Source: Antedon bifida (taxonomy: Eukaryota; Echinodermata; Crinoidea; Comatulida; Antedonidae). From it: a DNA stretch of 64,000 bases. The stretch covers positions 21,929,820-21,993,819 of the forward strand of contig OY727096.1 of NCBI GenBank assembly GCA_963402885.1, written 5' to 3'. Positions 12,176 through 22,016 of this stretch are shown in pieces. Numbering within the stretch: the first letter of the stretch is position 1; each line of letters starts with the position of its first letter. A program made the position numbers and the translations under genes. A model generated the notes under the pieces. The model made no database searches and was not told the DNA's origin. It saw only the letters and a list, made by a program, of their open reading frames with translations.

Positions 12176-13508
12176 CTAGTTAGTTATCCGCTTGGTAGAG
12201 CGGATAACTCCTTGTTATTGTATGGGATCAATATTTTTTTTTGGTTATCCGCACTTGGCGGATAACCCCTTGTTATTGTCAGGATCTTTTTTTTTTTTTT
12301 TTTTTTTTTTTTGGTTATCCGCAACTTAGTTGCAGGATAACCCATGTGATTGTAATTTTTCTATGTTATTCTTCTTTCTTTCCCTGAATTTTGTTGGCAG
12401 CGTATCTCTAATTCTGGCCAACATAAGATTGTGTAACTTTGTCATAAGATTGACCTGTAGCTGTAGATGTGCAGGACGTTTCGTTTTTTGACTATAGAGT
12501 TGCGCCGCGTAAGTTACGCGTGATTTTGTGAATTTCGCGTATTTACCATAGATTGAAAACCAAAAAAACAATTTAAATTGAAACTTGGCAAAAGTGTAAT
12601 TTATATCATGCGCTAACTTTCTATGGATTAAAAATGGCACTTTTTACCGAAAGTTACGCGCGCACGCGCGTTTAAAATTTCAAAATGCGTAAAATCAATT
12701 TCTAATCAACTTTCTACGCGTTTCAGGTCATTTTGAGCATTTCAAAAATTCCCACGCGTGCGCAATATTTTTACGCGCGCGTGCGCACGTAGGGCAAAAA
12801 CATGTTTTTTTTGCTTGATTTTTGTTTTTTCAGCCTTTTCTAGTAATTTTACCAACTTTCAAACAATTTCGACTTAAAATCACGTCATACGAGCACGTAG
12901 AATTGAACAATTTGCGCGCGTTTTTGATAAACAATTTCAAAAATTGGTCAAAATTATACCTTTTTTTAAACAGTCATAGATTCTAAACTACATGGTCAAT
13001 TTTATTTTTTTTTACATATTCTGAAAGTAGATGAGTTGTAGATATAGAATCATGCATCCATTTGGCTAACCGGACATTGTGACGTCATCGTATGGCCACT
13101 CCAATATCAAATATAGGATTTTTGTCTCTTTCGTCATAGCTCATCACATTTAATAGAGCGCATCTCTACTTATCCATATTCCATTTTCCTCAATTTTGTA
13201 ATATTGTCTAGGTCAATCAATTATCTTTTACATGATTTACCATTTTTAAAATTGTGATGACGTCATCATGTTCAAAAGCGTCAATAACTTTGGTAACTTA
13301 TTTTCACCTATTCTGCACTGTATGTAGTACGTATACAGTATATAGTGTATACCGTATATACTCAGACGTGAAGCAAAATAGAGGGCACACTAACACTTTT
13401 TCAATGGCATAATCGTTTTTCTGCGCGCAATATTCTAACTTATGTCGTGCGCGTGGCTTTTGCGCTGTGGATAACCTAACTCGTCCGTAGTGACGAGTTC
13501 AAATCTAG
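12176..13508 (+). mobile_element. Non-autonomous Helitron-like element, unit 5 (type alpha, deleted)
   Basis: Begins TCTAGTTAGTTATCCGC after a T run, the only 5' end in the array not abutting another unit. The 5' palindrome module (GTTATCCGC...GCGGATAAC) occurs three times, at about 12183, 12241 and 12312, separated by poly-T tracts. The middle is alpha type with GCGCGCACGCGCG at about 12658. The second TATGGCC block present in other units is deleted: the sequence jumps from TGATGACGTCATCATG at 13257 to the CACTGTATGTAG block. The hairpin has a different loop (CGTAGT) but keeps an 8-bp stem; CTAG at 13505-13508 is followed by T. Confidence 0.8.
12183..12343. repeat. Three successive 5' palindrome modules with poly-T linkers
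   Basis: Three inverted repeats built on GTTATCCGC...GCGGATAAC stand in a row, with loops TTGGTAGA, ACTTG and a longer AACTTAGTTGCA-type centre. The first two are each followed by a CCTTGTTATTGT-like word, the third by the related CATGTGATTGT, and long T runs separate them. The third has lost one base symmetry (GCAGGATAACC). Units 1 and 2 carry a single module. Confidence 0.75.
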
Positions 13509-15041
13509 TCTGTATTATTCTTGGATCCTTCCTTCCTTTTTGTGAGTCGCGTTTCTCTAAAATGTGTAAACATAACATTTCATAACTTTGACAACATATG
13601 GGCATTTACGTGAAGTTGTGCACCTCCTATTTTTGAATGACGTCATAGTTGCGCAACGCGACTTACGCGCAATTTTATGAATTTCAATGATTGATTATAG
13701 ATTAAAAACCAAAAGTCATTTAGTATTGACACTTTGACAAAATTTAAGTCATATCAGGGGCAAACTTTCTACGGATTAAAAATGGCATGTTTCACAAGAA
13801 GTTACGCGCGCACGCGCATTTAAAATTTCAAAATGCGCAAAATTAATTTCTAATCAACTTTTTATGCGTTTCTTGTCATTTTGAGCATGTCAAAAATTCC
13901 CACGGGCGCGCAATTTTTTACGCACGCGGTGCGCACGTAGCGTTAAAAACATATTTTTTTCTCTTGAATTATATTTTTCAAGTCTTTCCTAGTAATTTTG
14001 AAAACAATTTAGACCTTTTCCAGTTTAAATAACGCCATACGAACACGTTGAATTAGACAATTCGTGCGCGTTTTTTATGAAAAAGCTTAAAAAATCGTCA
14101 AAATTATGTCTTTTTTTAAACAGTCATAGTTTCTAAAGTAAACCGTGAACCGTTTATTTTTATTACAAAATCTAGAAGTTGATGAGTTGTAGATATCGGA
14201 TCATGCATCGATAAGGCTAAAAAAACATTGTGACGTCATCGTATGGCCACACGAATGTAAAATATAGGATTTTTGTCTCTTTCGTTATTGCTCATCACAT
14301 TCAATGGAGCGCATCACGCTTATCTGTATTCCTTTTTCTCCTAAATTTATATATTGTGTAGGTCAATCAACTTTCTTTAGCATGAGATAAAAATATTTTA
14401 ATTTTTATGACGTCATCATGCCTAAAAATTTTAATTACGTGGGGTCATTAATTTCATCTTTACAGTAAATTTTAATCTGTAATAGCTCGTAAGAATAAAA
14501 TGTGAAAATCACGATTAAAACGTTTTCTGGAAGCTATTGGATTGTAGATACGAATTCATGTAAACATTTTGCCAATCGGATGTTGTGACGTCATCATATG
14601 GCCAGTTGAATAAAAAAAGTCGTATTTTCATATTTTGCGTAATAGTTCATCACATTTAAAAGGGTGCGCATCTATATTTTACGTATTCAAATTTCTTCTA
14701 CACGTTAATATGTTGTTCCTGAGATAATTTCCTCCAGAAATTGCTATTTAAGTGTTTCATTTTGATACCGTCGCCATGTTAAAAATTGGAATAAATGGCG
14801 GGTCCCGTAATTTCACCTATTCTACACTGTATGTAATATGTATACAGATTATACTCTTTGCATGTATATACTATATGACACAAATTGACAGAATTCAGCA
14901 CTAACAGCATATCATATTCTTCAGTTCTTGTCATAATGCCATAATCTTTATCCGTGTGCAATATTCCAACGTATGACGTGCACGTGGCGTTTGTCGTTGT
15001 GCGGATAACTAACTCGTCAAAGTGACGAGTTTCATGTCTAG
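13509..15041 (+). mobile_element. Non-autonomous Helitron-like element, unit 6 (type beta)
   Basis: Last unit of the array, abutting unit 5. Near-identical to unit 4 over about 1.5 kb with only scattered substitutions. It has GCGCGCACGCGC at about 13808, TGACGTCA at about 13638, 14231, 14408 and 14587, an intact hairpin at about 15008-15030 and CTAG at 15038-15041. Unique sequence starting with T follows, so 15041 is a true right-hand element/host junction. Confidence 0.82.
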
Positions 15042-15796
15042 TTTATATTTAAAGCGGATGTACACAGAAAATGTACTTGTATTAGCTTTTACCTGTTATC
15101 GAACATCATTCAAATCGTGTCCCTGTGGAGTACAAATTAAAAACTAGACGTCATCTTAGTAATCGCAAGTAAATAGTAACGCACTCAAGATCGTGCTTCT
15201 GTGACGTCAACGCGTAACACAAATGTACGCAGTGACATATACATCGTGAGCTTGTATAAGCAACATTAATAGAACGCGATCGGAAATATAATCGTGATGC
15301 TCGAACATGTATTGTCGGAAACTCTGTTTTTATTAAAGACTTTCATGCCTCGTCATCATTCATGTTTTACAATAACGGCGGTATTAACTAGGCCCTGTTT
15401 CTTATCGTCGGGTTTGTTTTTTTCCCTCGAGCCAATCGGTTCAATATTGCTTAACTGAAATGACGTATGCAAATTCCTCCGGCAACCATAAGTTGAATTT
15501 GGAGCAAATATACAAAAGGCGTCAGTAGGCTTATATAAGATGATTACTTAATTTGGCAGTTTGAATGGGCAGTAATTAATTTCGCTTATGTAATGTTCGT
15601 TCTCTAATGACCAGGTTAACAAATTTGCATCAGCTCTAAAGTATCATTCTTACTCGATCATTGAAGACCCGACGACCCCACTTGGGCGCAATACAAGGAC
15701 GTATGCTTTGCGCCTAAAACTACGTTGCGTCCAAATGGGACCAAGCTTAAATAAAAGTACTTTTCCTTCACGCTATAAGTACTGCTAATTCACCCT

Positions 15797-15988
15797 TTAA
15801 GGCCAATTTACACAGACGACGTGCGGTAACGGTAAGCGGAAAACCGCGTAGCCTGTCCCACGTAGAACCTGACCTATTTATGAGCGGCAAACGCTCGTCC
15901 GTTCCGCGTTCTGTGTAAATGGTGGTCATAAGAAACATAGATTGTATATTTTTATTACCGTTACTGCTCGTCTGTGTAAATTTTTAGT
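15797..15988 (+). mobile_element. Short inverted-repeat element, family B (copy 1)
   Basis: MITE-like element. The left end TTAAGGCCAATTTACACAGA and the right end TCTGTGTAAATTTTTAG are inverted. GGTAACGGTAAGCGGAAAAC is on the left arm and TTACCGTTACTGCTCG on the right. Copies lie at 26012, 53084 and 63705. Confidence 0.75.
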
Positions 15989-16386
15989 AATTGCAATACA
16001 ATATATATATTTAATCGTTTGATAATATTATGATCACTCGTCACATTGGCATCTTCTGTATATTACGTTAAATATTCAGGTGTTGAAACGTTTTTAGCCG
16101 TTTTTTTTATTTTATAATCAGTGCTAATGAGTACTGTGTCAGTATTATGCAATTCTGGTCGCTGCTACAGCACTGTGTTGTTTTTAATAATTTGTATAGT
16201 TATATAGGTTACGTATTACATCTCAGTGACACCCAAAAAGACTTTTTTTACGCGCGCGTATCAATTTCGCTCTGGTTGATTTGTTGGTGTGTTATTTTAT
16301 GAATTACGTATCTATAAAACATTTTAAATAACTGATACTAACTAATTCCAACCAGTAATCTAATATTTGTCTGATGCCCTTCTATT

Positions 16387-16541
16387 AAGCTCTGTTTACA
16401 CTATCAAACAAAAAAAGTGTGATGTACCCAAATATGGTAGTGATAATTATGCCCAAATGTGGTAGTGATATGAGATCATCATGTCCATATACGGGCACAT
16501 CACTTTTTTTCACATAAAGTTTGATAGTGTAGACAGAGCTT
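16387..16541. mobile_element. Short inverted-repeat element, family A (copy 1)
   Basis: MITE of 155 bp with terminal inverted repeats AAGCTCTGTTTACACTATC and GATAGTGTAGACAGAGCTT, flanked by TT/AA so that TTAA appears at both ends. The interior carries the family words GTGTGATG, GGTAGTGATA and CATCATGTCCATATA. It has no coding capacity and is presumed mobilised by a DNA transposase in trans. Confidence 0.85.
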
Positions 16542-17083
16542 AAGTCGGATACTTGTACATATTTTACGTTTCCCCGTGGATTCAACAGCCGACAAACCCA
16601 CTTCTGCGTTCACTCATAATCCAGATTGATCATTTTCCATTAATGTTATGAGGATGTGTTCATCGAATGCTGCCTCAGGCGCACCCATTTTGCTTTTCTC
16701 TGAGTGGAATTCAAAAGAAATAATTCGATCATCTATTGTCGTATCATTATCATTCTATACTAAAAATGTGTAAAGTTGAATTCGTTCTACGTAATAGCAT
16801 CGCTATTTAATTAATCAAATCGCAGAAATAACCGACATTTGCACATGCCGGTGATGGCTGTGAGCAGAATTCGTGAATTATTTTCTCAATATCTAAAGAG
16901 CGATCATAAGTATTGAAACCCTTATAAAAGGATTTATGTTCGGCATAACTATTATTAAAATGTAATCAATCAGTTGATAAATTATGGGTTCAAAACCAAC
17001 AAATGTTTTCAATATCCAGTTTGGTTCAAACTAAAGGTCTGTCTACACTCTATCGTCGGTGAATTTATCAATTTCTCTGTTTA

Positions 17084-17229
17084 AAGCTCTGTCTACATTT
17101 ATCAAAGTTTATGTGACAAAAAAAATGTGATGCGCCCATATATGGACGTGATGATGTCATATCACTACCATATTTGGGCATATCACTACCATATTTGGGT
17201 ACATCACACTAGTTTGTTATAGTGTAGAC
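17084..17229. mobile_element. Short inverted-repeat element, family A (copy 2)
   Basis: The left terminus AAGCTCTGTCTACA is clear; the right terminus is decayed (TATAGTGTAGACG). Relative to copy 1 the interior (CCATATATGGACGTGATGATGTCATATCACTACC) is in the opposite orientation. A second partial left end (GGTCTGTCTACACTCTATCG) lies just upstream at about 17036. Confidence 0.75.
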
Positions 17230-17453
17230 GTCGCGTCCTAGAGTGGGAAGCTCAAAAACCTATTCTAACGCATGTAGAATTCGTTTTTTAAAATATTAAT
17301 TACATAACATTTGAACGGATTTATATGTTTATCCACACATGTTTATAATATCAAAAATGGATAAATGCCAAACTATCTTCCGAATTGCATTGGTTTGCTG
17401 TGACGGTCAAACTCCGGTTTACCAAAATATTAATGTTTACTACGACATGGGTT

Positions 17454-17636
17454 ATGAGTTGGGTAGCCGAGTGGTTAGGACACTTGACTGTCATACAGAT
17501 AGACCCGGGTTCAATTTCCGACAACTCCCAGTCCACTCAGCTGTAAATGAGTACCTGGTTGAAAAAGAAGGCGTGGAAAGGAACTGCTCACCCTTCCACA
17601 TAATTCTTAGTACAATTGACTCCTAACAGCTCATTC
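17454..17636 (+). mobile_element. tRNA-derived SINE (family 2, copy 1)
   Basis: tRNA-like head with an A box (GGTAGCCGAGTGGTTAGGAC) and a B box (GGTTCAATTTC), followed by a CCCAGTCCACTCAGCTGTAA body. This body also appears at 54170 behind a degraded head. It does not fold as an intact tRNA gene: the acceptor arm does not close. The Pol III boxes are probably non-functional relics. Confidence 0.7.
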
Positions 17637-17930
17637 CCCTACGTTCAGAATGAACACGGGACTCGCCTTTCCTTCCTACGACATGACGCTTAAAATAATA
17701 ATGTTTGCGGTTCTATTAATTGAGGAGACGGTTTGTTATGATTGAAGCGTTTTCGATCAATATGTACAAATCTGAATATTATTCAACACTCAGCAATTGT
17801 AATAATAATAACCCTATTATTTGGAAACTCCAGGTTGACTATTATTAATTATTTTAACGCATTCGATTCTCTTAGTAAACGCTATTTGTATTGTAAACAT
17901 ACCCTATACATCTCGTTTAAGTTTTGTTCA

Positions 17931-18250
17931 TTTTGACCAAAACAATCTACCTAAACGCGTTTATGTTGTATTGCTTATCATGACCAAAATAATCTAGCTA
18001 AACACGTTTAACTTCTGATCATCATGACCAAAACAATCTACCTAAACGCGTTTAATTTTTGTTCTTCGTGACCAACACAATCTACCTAAACGCGTTAAAT
18101 TTGTATTGTTCATCGTGACCAACACAATCTACCTAAACGCGTTTAACCTCTATTGAATGTACATCTTGGTCTGAAAAGCTAATAGGGCCTACATAAAGTC
18201 TGTTGTTCGCCAAAACCAACACAATCTACTACCTAAACGCGTTTAACCAG
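17931..18250 (+). repeat. Minisatellite with ACCTAAACGCGTTTA core
   Basis: Six copies of a unit of about 46 bp. The conserved core reads GACCAAAACAATCTACC then TAAACGCGTTTA, and each core is followed by a variable TGTTCATCRTG-like linker. The last copy is displaced by about 50 bp of other sequence. The ACGCGT palindrome is kept in five of six copies. Confidence 0.85.
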
Positions 18251-18676
18251 GGAAGTTTCTTTTTCCTGGTTTAACTTCGTATGTTCACAAACAAACGTTT
18301 AGGTTTTTCCAGCACATGCAGCAGCCGAATGTCTCATCATTGATGAAATATGCTTTTTATCGACCATGTCTTTTGAATGATTAACTGCATTTCCTGTTTT
18401 TAACTGGACAATATTCCAATTACCTGCCGTGTATTACACTTGTCAGGAAATTTGTAATTGACTACATCAACATTTGTTCTCTGATGATGCGAATAGCCCT
18501 AAGGGAGTCAGCTTCAAATGAGACCCGGCTGCGTCTCTTGATTTATTTCATTTGGAGAAAAAGGCGCGCACCTGCAGTCGCAACTCCTGTAGGGGCTGGC
18601 TGCGCTCTTTCATTATCAGGCCTTGTAACAAGTACAAGTACTGTAGTGCAACACTCCTGTGCCTGTACGGATAATC

Positions 18677-18721
18677 ATGGAGTAAGTAATTACTCCATCA
18701 TGGAGTAAGTAATTACTCCAT
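18677..18721. repeat. Two identical tandem hairpins
   Basis: Two successive copies of a 22-bp inverted repeat (arms ATGGAGTAA and TTACTCCAT, loop GTAA), separated by one C. GATAATC words flank the pair on both sides. Confidence 0.85.
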
Positions 18722-19040
18722 GTGATAATCAGAAGGTCTAACAGCACCTTAGCCGTGTGTGCATCGTGAGTAGCACACACAACGCATCATAAGACGGTCT
18801 TGCAACGTTTCTAGTGCATCATGATCGGGTATTTAGCGCGTCGTTGTTATGCTAATGATGATTAATAATTATTAGAGTGTATAATGTTTGTTTCGGATTT
18901 CACATCACGTCGTTCCCGTAGGCCTAATATTTCTATATTGACATAGTTTCTGGAGTTTTTTTTTATGATGAACCTCGGAGCTTTCGTTAATATATCAAGT
19001 TACCGACGTTGGTGTAATCTTCATTTTCACACTTTATAGT

Positions 19041-19178
19041 CAAACTGTTAATGATGTGACCGGTCGTTGCTTTCAAACTGTTAATGATGTAACCGGTCGT
19101 TCGTTTCAAACTGTTAATGATGTGACCGGTCGTTCGTTTCAAACTGTTAATGACGTGACCGGTCGTTGCTTGCATCGA
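19041..19178 (+). repeat. 33-bp tandem repeat, four copies
   Basis: Starts at 19041, 19074, 19107 and 19140, exactly 33 bp apart. The unit contains CAAACTGTTAATGATGTGAC followed by CGGTCGTT. Because 33 is a multiple of three, both strands stay open and encode artefactual 11-residue peptide repeats. Confidence 0.9.
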
Positions 19179-19235
19179 CGAAAACGCTCGTCACAACTAA
19201 CTTTATCCCTATTCAATGTCGTAATCTTTGAAACA

Positions 19236-19430
19236 ACAATTATGCCAGATTGTTACAAAATTATGCCAGATTTTTTAGAAAATATGCCAGATAATATGCC
19301 AATTCGCTGTAAAAATGCTTTTTTCAATTTATGCCAGATTATGCCAGATTTTCTAAAATTATGCCTAGCATAAATGCTAGATGCCAGATGGGTCAAAATT
19401 ATGCCAGACGGCATAATTATGCCAGATTTG
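19236..19430 (+). repeat. Irregular ATGCCAGA repeats
   Basis: About nine occurrences of TATGCCAGAT or close variants at uneven spacing, often followed by a T run or ATTTTAGAAAAT. It looks like a decaying minisatellite. Confidence 0.7.
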
Positions 19431-21595
19431 GCCACTATGGTAACGCGAAACAGTCGCGTTGAACCGCCTTAGCGTCAACCTTCGTCGGTTTCGTCAACTC
19501 TGTAATTCGTATTGCGTCATCTATGCATTTTCATTGAAATAACAATCTACTCCATACAAACACAATATCCCAATTCAAACATGAAATAATAATAATTACA
19601 ACAATAGTACAATCATAAATTAATGATGTGAATGTTGAATGCCGTCAGCCGTCTCTGTTCTAATTTCTTAAACCTAGACATGCACAATCAACAGCAATAT
19701 TACACCAGCTTGCAATAGCTTTTTAAAAAGAAGAGAACAAAATATGCACTATTATGAATAAAGGTGACTTTATTGGAGCGTGTCAATTCACAGTATCCAA
19801 TATTGTATGGAACGCCGATAACCTAACGACAACATCAAATATGTATTATTTTTATTGAAAAAGTTACTAACCTATCAACCATAACATATGAAAGCACTAC
19901 TGATTGATTAATTGGCCTGATGTTTTTCCTACTCTGACGTAACTGTACGTACGGTATGTATTTACTCGGTACATTGAGCGACACAAACAAATTGCTCTCA
20001 AAATGTACTTGGTATGGACTACAGTACAATTAAGTCAGTTTTGGGGCAAACTAACTGACCAATTAACTTAGATCCCGGATGCAAAACTATATCGATCCAT
20101 CGCATCGTTTTGCGTTGCGCTTACGTTATTGTGTTACGTCAGACTGAGAACCAATGCCATCAGCCTGTGAGGAGATATTGCAACCCACCAATGTGCTACG
20201 TCATTTTAAGTACAGTATTACAAACAACATTATAATACATTGACACGTACAAACGTGCCGTAAGCCATTATTTACATTTTTAAATAAATATACAAATTAC
20301 CTTTATATTAATAATATTGCATGTTATAGACTTTACAATAAGACATTTTTCCTCTACTAAATATAAAACTCTACCTGAACTAGTAATAAGTCGAACACTG
20401 TACTCTGCTATAGCGAGCAATCTCGTTCGAGTTTGTGGCCTATTTGATACACTTCGAGTAGCAGCGCAATAAAACAATACACTATTTTATTAGATATTGT
20501 TACCTGGTTATAAATATTTTGTACTAACTCATGGAGAACAAACACCGCCAGTGTGAACGGAGCATTACAACTGCCACTCGGAGTGCATTTACACGACTCT
20601 ACTTGCTCGCCACAGCACAGCTAACGTTCTGATTAAAGCAACATATCGGACGCTTACAGTCGAAGTTTTAGAGTACAGAAATTTAATTAAATTTCAATGT
20701 GAAAAATGATTGAACATTAATTACTAATAAGAGGCCTACAACAAAATTATATTCGATCATTCATTCCAATATTGAACGGAGCAGTCTTAGTTATCGACGT
20801 CAAACAGTCTCACGTTAATGGTCTTTGGTCTCTGTTTGTCGGTCGGTCCCTTTGTCGATCTGTCTCAATCGCATCAACTGTCGTGAAATTCATTTTTAAA
20901 GTTGACCGATACTTTATAATTGTGTTTACTTTAACTCGTGTTCGATTAAAAGTGTACCACTTCGCAAGGGGTGTATGTGTGTGGTTGTAAACTAAATACG
21001 GATTATTTCACTGGAGGTCAGTATAACACGTATGCGGATATTAGAGATAAGGCTTGGGTAGGGGTGATGTTTGTAACTAGTGCAGTGCAATTTAAAGTTT
21101 TATGTTATTTATAACATACTTTTATGTAATTATATCGTAATGATCATGGGGATAGCACTGCGTTGGATATAACCGCCAAAGTAATATAGAACTATGCATA
21201 GGGAATACATTGTGTTTACGTTAGTACTTTACAAGCAGTTTTTGAATTGAAGATTTTGATCACTTAAACATTAAAAGGGGTATTGTATCAAGAATAATAT
21301 TACGTTAAATCAACAGGGGCTGATGATATTTCCTTGTAGGGATGCCGTCCAAAGCAGCGACGGTCCTCTTTTTAAATTATTCCTTATAAATTGTTTAAAT
21401 ACAATTTATCGTTGTGACGTTATGCTATCTCATGCGATATTCAAGTTTAATTACAGTAGTGGGCTACGCAAGTTTTTATCACATTGTGGCATTTTTAAAG
21501 TTTCAGCGGGGATTTTAATGATAAACTGAACCGTATTCTTAGGAGTGTGTATACAGTGCTACTGCTGAAAGGGGTTCTCCTACAGTTTGATTCTT

Positions 21596-21704
21596 ACTTG
21601 GACGCAACGCAAGGACGTAAGCGCATCGCGAGTAAGTTGACCAATCACGAGGAGATGGATCATCAGAATGCGTTGTGCTTACGTCATTGCGCTGCATCCA
21701 AGAT
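21596..21704. mobile_element. Short inverted-repeat element, family F
   Basis: About 110 bp with ends ACTTGGACGCAACGCAAGGA and TTGCGCTGCATCCAAGAT and inner arms GACGTAAGCGCA / TGTGCTTACGTC. A shorter related piece lies at about 15684-15744. An overlapping minus-strand open frame is a by-product. Confidence 0.7.
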
Positions 21705-22016
21705 GGAATAATAAATCGAAGGCATTCCGCAACGATGAACGGTTGGTACACCGACGTCAAGCATTCTTTACTACTTTTCCATAAGAAGCAAATAGTATTT
21801 AAAAACCGATCAATTTTATAGATGTTTACTTTTAAAACAAAATTAAATGTTTTGAAGTTGAGATTGTTTTGTAGCCTTATTGACTTATGCAGGTCATGCG
21901 TACGTACGCACGCACGCCGCGGTAACGTATACGTACGCATACCCTTATCACTGCCTTTTCAATGATGCGTGCATGTGGGCATCATTGACGTCACAGCCCT
22001 AGTTACCAAGTCACGT

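Larger units (their letters stand above)
15042..22016. other. Noncoding region between the Helitron array and the GPCR
   Basis: No credible gene is visible. The longest open frames are short, unconserved in composition and overlap repeats. Recognisable content is two short inverted-repeat element families, one tRNA-derived SINE, and minisatellites at 17931, 19041 and 19236, each listed separately. The stretches 19435-21595 and 21705-22016 hold nothing I recognise beyond CGTACG-rich sequence near 21900. Confidence 0.7.

Noticed and set aside
4485-14961. Several 60-110 codon open frames in the Helitron units
   Set aside because: They fall in different places and frames in different units, are broken in sister units and lack Rep or helicase motifs.
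19056-19373. Open frame with an 11-residue repeat (GRSFQTVNDVT)
   Set aside because: It is the translation of a 33-bp tandem repeat followed by ATGCCAGA repeats; the opposite strand is open for the same reason. No domain or splice context.
21539-21940. 133-codon minus-strand open frame
   Set aside because: It overlaps the family F inverted-repeat element and a CGTACG-rich tract; no family resemblance.
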